From contig NC_083509.1 in assembly GCF_032362555.1 (NCBI RefSeq), forward strand, positions 7,525,001 to 7,589,000: DNA of 64,000 nt, in the 5' to 3' direction. The stretch's first letter is position 1. The number at the start of each line of letters is the position of its first letter. Under the pieces are notes generated by a model, which was given only the letters and a program-made list of their open reading frames with translations, searched no databases and had not been told where the DNA came from. Of this stretch, positions 46,693 to 58,600 are shown in pieces. The DNA is from Amyelois transitella (taxonomy: Eukaryota; Arthropoda; Insecta; Lepidoptera; Pyralidae). Made by a program: the position numbers and the translations under genes.

Positions 46693-49600
46693 ATGTGTAA
46701 GAACGTGAACCCTGTGACCTGGGAGACCGAGACCCTCATGGGGACCCCTCCTCGGTCCACGTGGGATAGGTACTGCCCCAGGGCTGCGCTGTCCCATATG
46801 GGACTCTTTGTGGCGCTCATGTTATACACTGCTGGCGGAGGACTGGTAAGTAATGCATAATGAACTCTTGTTGAATTCATTGGTTAGTTAAATATAGGTT
46901 CAGCATGAACCTTTTCTGCTACTATACACCGTGATGAGGACCCCTCCTCGTTCCACCTGGGCCAGGTCTTGCCCCAGGGCTGTGCTGTCCCAGCCTATGT
47001 CAGCAACTTCGTACACATAAGGAGTCTAACATGCCACTTCCCCAGATTCGTTTCACTTGTTCACTATTGGACAACTCAATGGGATTAGTAACATGATCGT
47101 AATTGTACACTATAATGTTTCTCAAGCTAAGTATAAACAAAAAAGTTTCATTGTAATCCTTCTTGTAGTTCCGGAGATTAGCGTGTACAAACAATATTGA
47201 TTGAATGATAAGTAAATTATTTGAAATCTTTGGCGTCCATGTCAATCTTTTGAGATAACGTAAATAAATATATACAATATTTTTTATGAGTAACTTTACC
47301 ACGTTTATTGCTTAAAGAAATAGCAACAACAAATTGTAACATAAAACAGTCACAGGACAGTAAATGAAAATAATACTTTTTATATGTACTTAAATTAAAT
47401 CATATACCCTTATGTCTGTAATATTATTGAAAATAAATACTGTAAAGTCAAATTAAAAATCCGCAAATTCATCTTCAAACAAGCAAAGTGGACTGTCTTT
47501 AATTTTTTCTTCATCAAAAACGTCAAAATTAGTTGTATCTCCAGGTGACCGAACTTTCGGAAGAAAAGGTGGTTGCACTCTGCCATTTAAAAGATTGTCC
47601 CAATCTATTTCTCGAAACCATTTATGATTTTTAAAATCTAAGATTCCATCTTTTAAATTACCGTATCTTCTTGTAGTATCGACCTGGAGTACATGACCAA
47701 TCAAATCTTTTAACTCGGCAGTGAAGTGAGCTGGGCAACGATACTTCCCTGATACGATTTTTTCATAAATTCTCATAGGATCGGAAGCATAAAAAGGAGG
47801 ATGGCCGGCGCTCATCTCAAAGAGCAGTATTCCAAGAGACCACCAATCTACAGACATTCCATATCCTTTGCTTAATATAATCTCTGGCGCCAAATATTCA
47901 GGTGTACCACAAAGCGTCCAAGTCCTACCATGAATAAGTTTGCAAAACCCAAAATCTGTTATTTTTATGTATCCTGTTCTATCTATCAAAATATTTTCCG
48001 GCTTAAGATCTCGATAGACTAGCTCGCATGCGTGGAGATATTCTAGGGCTAGAACCACTTGAGCGCCGTAAAATTTGGCAGCTGATTCTTCAAATTTGCC
48101 CATTTTACGTAAATGAGAAAACATCTCTCCTCCAGGGATAAAAGGTAAGATATAATATAAATATACATTGTCTTTAAAGAAATACTTCATATAAACTACG
48201 AACGGAAAATTGAGACCAATTAAAATTTTCTTTTCGTAGAAGCTATGTTCAATTTGTTTTAATTTTACTATTTTTTCTTTTTCCAACATTTTCATAGCGT
48301 AATATTTTCCGCTAGCAATATGTTTTGCTAAGTAAACTATACCAAACGCTCCAGTTCCTAAAACTTTTTGTTTTTCAAAATCAGTTAATTTTGCTACTGA
48401 TTCTTCAGTTTTCTCACCCCATATTTGTTTAAAATCTTGTTGCAGTTTACGAAGATATTGATTATACTGATCCTGTTTCTGTTGCGAATAGCCGCCCCCT
48501 TGGGGTTGAGGTGGCAAATAATTGCATCTTTTCATGTCGTCACTCATGTCGGATTTGTAAGTTTAATACCAACAACTCGCTCAACATTAAATTTCAGTTG
48601 TAGTTAACAATGAAAGAGCGGAAAAAAAACTTTAAGTATGAGAAAAATATGCACCTCAGATTTCCATTGAAGGAAGATCTGACACTATTGTTTGAGTATT
48701 TTATCTACATTTTATCTGAGATTTTCTAGAGGATTTTCGAAGGAGATTTTATATCATTTTCTTTCGCTCTATGCATTTTCAATAAGTGCTAAAGAAAGAA
48801 AAGCACCAGAAGCATTATCAAAACATATCATTAGAAAAACTATTATATCTTTTTACATTAATAATAAATGTATAAGCAATAAAAACCAATGAGTAATATT
48901 TTATGCTAGGATTACGCAGAATATCTTGTATAATCAATATATATAATAAAAAAGTTAAAAAAAAATCTCTGTACATTGAGTATATTTTCAAAGAAATAAT
49001 TTATGACGATATAAAAATAGTAACAAAGCATGAATTTGAAAAAAAACTTGTTTTGTTTGTTGCTAATCTCCGGATCTTCTGAACGGATTTGAATGAAAGT
49101 TTTTTTGTTGTGTCTCTCTTATGCCTGGCCAACATATAGGGTATAATTTATTTTGGAATCTGGTACAGCTGATATCGAACCAAAACAACTCAGCTAAACC
49201 ATAGGAAATATCGAAAAGATGTCTTAACAAAAGTTGTTCAACCTGATAAGTATTTTCTGTTGGCGTATAAAAATCGAAGATCTGAAACACCTGATTCAAA
49301 ATCATTATATACCAGCTAAATCAACCGAATTATAGAAAAGACGTCTTAAGTTGTTCAACCTGATAAGCATTTTCTGTTGGCGTATAATAATCGAAGATCT
49401 GGAACACCTGATTCAAAATCATTATATACCAGCTAAATCAACCGAATTATAGAAAAGACGTCTTAACAAAAGTTGTTCAACCTGATAAGCATTTTCTGTA
49501 AGCGTATAAAATCGAAGATCTGGAACACCTGGTGCAGAACCATTATAGACCAGCTAAATCATCGGAATAATGGATAAGACTTCTTGACAAAAGTATTATC

Positions 49601-52600
49601 CTGATGTGCATTATCTTTTGGTGAAAATAAAATAGAAGATCTGGATCATGTGAAGAAGCCAAAGGGGCTACTCTGTAATATGTACCAAAATTTAAGTAAA
49701 TTAAAAAACCTTAACCTTTTTATTTCCAAAAACACGCAAACGGAGTTGCGTGCATCAACTAATATAATATAAGTAATTTGAAGAGCGGGCCTTACTAAAC
49801 ACAGTTTTTTGTAAACTTAAATGTCTCACCCTTACTACTCATGTACTGAAAGATGTTAAAATTTTAATCTGTACCTATTGTGAGGTTTTTTTTTATTTTT
49901 CTTGAATAATGCGGTGCCCGAGTTTAGGTCGGCATAGCTTAAAGGCAAGTTGAGATCGGAATGATAAATAGACCGTAAAAATTCAGACAGGTTGTCTAAT
50001 AAATTATGTATACCAAACAATATGGCTTCAAATCTGTGCTTCTAATGTTGAATTTATTAAACTATGCCATTGCTAAAAAAACAATAAAAATGTCTCTGGT
50101 CTCTACTTTGCTTTCTGAAATTTTTATGTCAGAATATGATCTTTCTTTTATAATAAACTTAGTTTTTTGTTCTTAAAATTCAATCATTTTTAATGAACTT
50201 AAGGCACATTTATATACTTACGTAAATAATGTGATAATTTTAAATACTCTTATTTTGTTTTATATTATTTGGAAAGAGTTATCAATGGAATCTTTTGCTT
50301 TAGATATAGAATATGTCCAAATCTAAATCAGTTACGGGACCCTATACGCTACAAAGCCATAGTGATCATACGAGGTATTTAGAAATGCTTAAAGGAGAAT
50401 TTTTAAAAATTTACCAAAATCCACCAAATAATGTGAAAAATGTTGATGATTACGATCGAATTAAAGCCATAGGAAATGGCGCATATGGTGAAGTGTTTCT
50501 TGTAAGGGATAAAAATTTGTTTACTTATCATGCTATGAAAGTTGTAGACAAACGAGTTGTAGTAGAGAGAGACCACGTGAAACACTTAATACAAGAAAAG
50601 AAAATACTTCAGTGTATACAATTTCCATTTATTGTCTCTTTGGACGGCGTTTTTAAGGACAATTTATATTTGTTTTTCATACTTCCCTTTGTTGCTGGAG
50701 GGGAAATGTTTAATTATATACAAAAATATGGCTGTTTCTCCGATAATTTGGCAAAATTTTTTGCAAGCCAAATTGTATTAGCATTGGAGTATTTACACTT
50801 TTGTGATATAATTCATCGAGATATCAAGCCAGAAAATATTTTGATTGACGTTAATGGTTATTTGAAATTATGTGATTTTGGATTTTGCAAGATAATCAAA
50901 AAGAAAACTTGGACTTTATGTGGAACGCCAGAATATTTAGCTCCAGAGATAATACTCTCAAAAGGATATTCTTTTGCAGTAGACTGGTGGGCAGTAGGCG
51001 TTTTGATTTTCGAAATGTTATCAGGTCAACCGCCTTTCTTTGCTTCTGATCCAAATAAACTTTATGAACATATTATGGAAGGAAGATACAAGTGTCCCGA
51101 TGGTATTGATCCCGACTGCAAGGCATTGTTAAAAGGTCTATTACACGTTGACCAAAACAAGCGTTTAGGATCATTAAAAGGTGGCGTTTACGATATAAAA
51201 AGCCATCCTTGGTTTCATGACATTTCTTGGAGTTCAATATTGCAAAAAAGGGTACAAGCCCCATATGTACCAACTACTCATTCACCGGGAGATACAGCAA
51301 ATTTTCCTGATCTAGTACAACCAATGCTTAAAAAGATATCTCAATGTGTTTATGAAGAAGAATTTGCTGATTTCTAAAAATGGACTGCTTACACTGAATT
51401 GGTGATTGAAACCTGTATTCAGAAGCATAAACTTTTGATATTTTAGCCGAATCAAAGAAAGTCAGTTCGTACCTAGTGTTACATAAGAACCAACTGTTGA
51501 GGTTAATTTTCATGCGTATTTTATAATAAAATACTTACTTATCCGTGAAAAAGATATTGAGTAGATATACCCAATAACCTGATTTGTTTTTTTTACTCTT
51601 ATATAAATATGCATCGTGTGAGTGTTTGAATATTTATTTGATGTTATAAAATAAGTAAACATTGCATTTTTGTCTTACTAGCACAAGCCACATCGCGTTT
51701 ATTGCAAATACGACGAAAACTTTTTAGTTTAGTTTTGGCTTGCCATTATCCCCAGTCCTTACCTTAAAAAAGGTAAATTAAGTAGTTTGTGTGTGTCAAA
51801 TTTTATGACAATTGGTCAAGTTGATAAAGCGTGAAGAGGAGAAATACAAACGAGTTTTTTGTCTTAATTATTATAATTATATATTATTGCTTCATCATAA
51901 CAAAAAAAAAATGAATGAAATGATAATTCGTACAAACTGTGGTGGGGCAAAATGGTGATTTATAGTTACACTCACGAAAAGTATAATATCGGATTACTGT
52001 TGCACTGAAAATTCATATAAATTTTATTACAACTAGTAACAAAGTGAATTCGGATTGTCATCGCATATACAAATAAAATAATACCATTCATAAGAAAAGA
52101 GTTCTCACGATGTGTTTTTTTTTTATCAACTTTTCAATAAATTATTTTTTGTCTATAACATAATATCTTACATCAACGTCAACATGAAATTGTAATAATT
52201 TTTCTATAGAACTTACCTAAGCTAGAAAGTAATTTTGGGACTAATAAAAAGCATGAAAGTACTTCGTGTACAGTATAACACTACCAAATTCTCATAAGAT
52301 ATTTTGTAATATAATATAGGTTTTAGATGAAGTGCAGTATATTTAATGAAAACTCTATTCGATAAAATAACATCTGATGATAAAATATACACTCATGAGT
52401 TGCAAGCAAGTCACAACAGGTATTTGGATGTACTCAAACAGGAGTTTACTCAGAATTATAATAATTATACTTCGGATGACCATATGAAGTCTGTGACAGA
52501 TTTTGACATCATTAGAACATTGGGAAATGGAGCTTTTGGTACAGTGTTCTTAGTTCGGGACAAGATGACTTTAAAATACCACGCTATGAAGTCTCTTGAG

Positions 52601-55600
52601 AAAACTCTTGTTATATCAAAAAAATGTGTTAAGCAACTTTTCTTAGAGAAGAAGATAATGCATTGTGTTAACTTTCCATTTGTAATATCTCTGGATTTTT
52701 GTTGCAAGGATAATTTGTACATTTATTTTTTACTACCCTTTGAATCTGGTGGTGAACTATTTACTCTTATTAGAAAACTAGGCTTGCTTTCTGAACCTTT
52801 GTCACAATTTTATGCAGCTCAATTAGTATTAGCACTAGAATATCTGCATCATTGTTCTGTTATACATCGTGATGTTAAACCAGAGAATATTTTTATATGC
52901 AGAAATGGTTATATAAAATTGGGTGATTTCGGCTTTTGCAAAGTCATAAAAACTCGTACATGGACTTTATGTGGCACTCCAGAATATTTGGCTCCGGAAA
53001 TAATATTGTCCAAAGGATATACTATGGCAGTTGATTGGTGGGCTGTAGGTGTTTTAATTTTCGAGATGATCTCCGGTTATCCCCCTTTCTACAACTCAGA
53101 TCCAATAAAACTTTATGAGAAAATACTACAAGGAACGTTTAAAACATCTGAAAATATGTCACCACAATGCAGGAACTTAGTTAAGTCTTTTCTGGAAGTT
53201 GACGCCACTAAACGTATAGGATCTCTTAAAGCAGGTGTTTATGATATAAAAAGTCATGTTTGGTTCAAGGAAACAGATTGGGGTTCCATACTTCATCAAA
53301 AGTTAGAAGCTCCTTATAACCCCATACAAAAAGATATTGGGGACGCAGCAAATTTCCCTCCTGTCACTGAAATGAAACTAAAACAGGGAAAGGAGTGTTT
53401 GTATGAAAAGGAGTTTGAGCATTTTTAAGTGAGATTTATTTTATACGATGTAAATATACTTAGTTTATCTAATTATTGAAGAAAATGTTGTTTTATTACC
53501 TGATGTCATTCTTTTACGCCTAATGGAGAACGAGGTACCTATATTTTATTAATTGAACATTCTCATATTTCACACCACCACATGGCTCAAGAGATAAAGC
53601 TATCTCCTGAGCTCACCGTACTGACAAGTAAAATTTATACTTTCTGCATAGGTGTTTCGGGCTCTGGAATATCCCGCGGAGCTGGCTAAGCAGGAGTTCC
53701 ACAGGGAACGACTTTTGGCCGAACGCTGGAATCTCATAAGATTTGTGTTTGAACGCAACGTCACGGAAATTATAATTTTAGAAAAAATACTAAGCGAACA
53801 ACTAGCCATTTATGAAAAGGTCAGTTATTCAAAATTAGTATGTTGAAACAAGTGTCTGAGGTACCTTAACTGAAATGATTGCTTGATAATTTAGTTTATC
53901 TGGAAATATAATTTTTCGTCACTCGTAAAAGCGCATGATTCAATTTATCTAACATATTTCTTTAGTATCATTAATATATTAGTTATAACATAATCTAAAA
54001 CTAAATGTTTTAGGTATTAGAAGAAGCGTCATCTAGTGGCTTAGCGTTGGAAGTAGAAAAAAACTTTCCACCAGCAGAGGAAAAGTGGAGTATATTGCAA
54101 GCAGTATTCTTCTCTTCCACAGTTCTCACCACAATAGGTGTGTAATAAATAGCATGTAAGCATAGACAGTGTTTACATTCTTACACTTTTTAATTTTTCA
54201 CTTACTTAGAAAATATCTAAGTAAAATTTTTGTTGTTTCAGGCTATGGTAATATAGTACCTGAGACATTTTGGGGCAGATTATTCTGTATTGCTTATGCT
54301 CTTATTGGTATACCATTGACACTCACAGTTATAGCAGACTTAGGAAGAGTTTTTGCAACAGTTGTGTCTATTATAGCGAAGCAATTACCCCCTATGCCAA
54401 GTAAGTGTAGTAAATAAATTCATACAAATATTATAGAAAGAGGAAATATTTGTATTGTAAAAATATTTTTTTTTTATCTTACAGGGTGTTGCAGTCGAGT
54501 ATCTGAGGCGAATCCCACAGGACAACGCTCAGTTTACGCTCTCGGAGCCGTGGCATTCCTGTTCGTATATTTGTCTGCTGGTGCCGGTTTATTTAAGATG
54601 TGGGAGGATGATTGGACTTTCTACGACGGATTCTACTTTTGTTTCATCACAATGACCACTATTGGATTTGGAGATCTTGTTCCAAGTAAGTTTAGTTCTG
54701 ATTATAGCCTTCTTGGTCAAAAAAGTCGTTAAGGTAAATTATCATGATTTTTTAAATCTTCAGTCTGTTATATACCTACATAGTATTGACATTTTCATAT
54801 CACATACCTATAGAGAGGTAATTTTTTTAATATTTAGAAAAGGATAATAACTTACTTAAAAAATTATCAATGGTAACACGACTATTGTTCATATTGTTTA
54901 AATTATTAACGCTATAAAAATTAAAAAACGACATTGAGCCAATAACAGTCTCAATATTGATACCTTTAATCATTGTTACAGAAAGACCAAAGTACATGTT
55001 ACTATGTACACTTTACATTCTTATTGGGTTGGCACTAACGTCTACCATCATAGAGTTGGTGCGAAGGCAGTATGCAAGATCGTGGCAGCAACTCCGGGCT
55101 CTGTCAGGCCCGTTAGCAGATACCCTAAGAAGATTGGGAGATGCTGGTAGAGGAGTAGACGTGTCTGCTTTACAAAAAGTATTGACCGTGGTAAGTGAAG
55201 ATTTTTGGGGAACAAGAAACAACATCTGTGACCTGTTTCTATTAGTAAATAGGCGAAGTTTTATTATTATCAGTTTCGAGATAAGGATGCATATATTATA
55301 TAATGTGTTATTTTTGGGTTTCAGAACAATACTTTTAACATATACATACATATAATCACGTCTATATCCCTTGCGGTGTAGACAGAACCAACGATCTTGA
55401 AAGACCGATAAGACACGTTCAGCTATTTGGCTTGATGATAGAATTGAGATTGAAATAGTAACAAGTTGCTAGTCCATCTCCTAAAAGAGGAATCCCAAGT
55501 TAATAAACTTATCCCTTAGTCGCCTTTTACGACATCCATGGGCGACATCCATGGGAAATAGATGGAGTGGCCCTATTTTTTTTTGTATAAGTGCCGGGAA

Positions 55601-58600
55601 CCCATTGCACCAATACTTCTTTTAAAAAACCACATTTTGGTTGAGTTCAAGACAAAATCTTGATTTAGTTCGGTCTTTCAGGGACTGATATTTATGACCT
55701 ACCAACCTTAAGTAACCTGAAGAGGTAGGATTGGTCTTTTAAGGTTACCTGGTTATTCTATCCTGATAAGCCAGTCTAGACGATAGGCATAGATGTCCCC
55801 ATATAGCTGCCTAAAAATAACTATAGCGGTAACGATGTTTTAACATTATTAGGTTGAAGTTGCCTAACCTAATTGAACGCCTATCTTCAAAGATCGTTTC
55901 AACGTAGTAGATAATTGAAAATGCATCTATGCAAATGTCCATCACTTTTCTTCTTAAAATGTATTCTCTCATCATAGTGTTTTCCCTATTGCTTTCTCAG
56001 TCGTTTACTGTAATGCAGGGATCAGCTGCTTTAAGACAATTTAATGTGATAATACTGTGAAAATTTTAGCAATGGTTTTCCAGCAGTACGGTAGAATATT
56101 CTTATAAATTGGGCGATCATTTCAAATTCTTGACTAATATATACCTATAAAATATGAAAGATCTAATTTTTAGTTATACAATGAATATTAGAAACATAGA
56201 GTTAAAAAATGCTTCATTACATGAACTCGGGAATCGCGGAGTAATATAGTCTCAAGTTCTCGTTCAAGATTGTGATTGCGAAACTACTTTAAAGTATGAC
56301 GTAATTTCACTTTTATTTATTACGTTTCAGTCGTATTACGCATTCGCAAGTTTTACTGGTTTACTGTTCTTCTGATGAACTATCTATAAATAACTGTAGA
56401 CATAAATATCGATGTCGGGCGTGAACTGAAGATGCATCTACTCTTCTATACATAATGTGCGAGAATTTAAAATGAGATCTGTCCAATGTATTGACAGACG
56501 TCCAAGCAAATTGTAAACAAACATTTCCACCGTGTCAATATGATTGAAAGGTTGTTTACCTTTAGTCAAATGGTTACTATTTGGAGTAAACTTCGTGATT
56601 CGTTCTGACTTGCAACATTTTATGAATTATAATTTTCTACACTAGAACTACAATAGGCGATTGGTACATATTGTTCGGTATTGTGAACTTTTTTAAAAGG
56701 ATATTGCGTTTATGATCATTCATTGTATACGCGGATAGCTTTATAAGAATTACTTAATAGACAGTAGGTTCGAAAATCTTATTATTACTAGACAGTTGAC
56801 CTAACTATGCTGCTGTCTCAATCTGTGTAAGTAACTACTTATGTAGAGTAATTTTACAAATGTTATTCATAAATTAATTTTTGTTTTGTCAAATACATAG
56901 ACGTTGTCTGAAAAAAAAAACGTCTGCCATCGAATCGTTTGATTTCAAATATTCAGATTTTGTTTACAATGAAAGTAAAATGATGCAGACTGTACCTGTT
57001 ATACAGGATGTGAACAAGGGCGTCAGATGCCTGAGCCCTTGGAAAGTTCCGGAAGTAAAAACTACCAATACTGCCGCGGCTGTGAGTAAGAAAAGTGTAA
57101 GATTGAATAACTTCACTCTTTAAATACGTATTATAGCGCTTTCAGCTTTAAGCAAAATATTGGATTATTCATATTTCTATGTAGAAGTCATCAGAGTAAG
57201 AAAAATATATAATCGTGCCTTATGCGCTTCCAGTCAGTCGCTTATGAAGACTTTTGACTTCATATGAGTGAGCATTTGAATTAGATTAAAGCGGAACCTT
57301 TTTAATAGTACCTACCTCTATTAGCTCATCTTAACCTTGAAAATGTACAATTATAAGGCTAACCATAAAAAGGAAGTAGATACCTCTACAAGGTTTACCT
57401 TAAACCTAATTTTGTTGAAAAAATATTTTTTCTTTTAATATATCTTTTAAAGGAAGCTTTCTTATGAGATACAGTAGTAATTTTCATGAAAGTTTTAATG
57501 GCAGCTTTCATAGTAAATAGTTTTCGACTCGCTTCCATGGCGCCAGTTCGGTGATATACTGACCCCTTGACCTCAGAGATTAATCGTTTGGAGTTTGCTA
57601 TTACTGAAATTCTACCACCACTTCTGTTACGAAATTTCGCTGTTTATATCCATTTTGAATGTTGAATTAATTTTATTATTCCAGTGGTGGAATGGTGTAC
57701 AAACATGGCATTGTTATTGATTTATAATTATTTTGAAATATGGAAAATATGACATAATAAAGTAGTATATATATAAAACTTATTCCACAATTTGATCCTT
57801 AGGGAAGTATCAGTAAATAGGTAAAGGTTATTTTTATTGTTTGTTATTAGGTCATTATTTCTTTGTTCATGACGTCATAATAATAATTTAAAAGCTTAGC
57901 AATCACAGAAAAACTGATTATCGATTAGTTGCTAACTCTTTATTGCCCTGTATCCCCCAAAATAATGACGTCACGAGGTTAATGTTTGGTAAGTGTATCC
58001 ACGCGTAATGCTTGCATAAGTCGGATCGAGGTCACCTAATGTTCAATGTCGCAATAGCCACCCTTTTAGTTTTAGTGCCCAATAAAATGCTGTATACGGC
58101 TCGGTAATACTTACTACTTTATTTCCTAATGGCTTAAAGTTTGCAAGATAACTCACTAAATTAAATCAAAGTGCCTCGCTATACTTATTATGAATTGAGT
58201 ATGAAAATTTATGTAAATTTAATAATCACAAAATAAATTATGTAAACCAACTATAATTTATTCAGTTGTCACATAAAATTTAACTTACGTATTTTAGTAA
58301 CTACTTGCCTTCGTGCTTGCGGTAAATAAGATATATCGTTCTGACGGTGCAGTAAAAAGTTTTACAATCCGTAAGACGAATGTTCTGTGGTGTATTTTTA
58401 TAAGTCTCCGATGTAGTGCTCGTAAAATATCAGATTAAACAAGTGCGTCAGTTATTCGTTATTCGATGACCTTACTATTAAATCTTCTATCAATGCTGAA
58501 CTTTAAAATAGTTGAAAAAAGAAAACATACTTCCGGAGTAACCTACTCATGCTCGTAATAAATTAAATCGAGATTATATTCTACAATGGTTTAGATGTGC

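Noticed and set aside
49170..49640. Direct repeats considered as a CRISPR-like array
   Set aside because: Units are about 120 bp with no unique spacers, in a eukaryotic repeat; it is a minisatellite.
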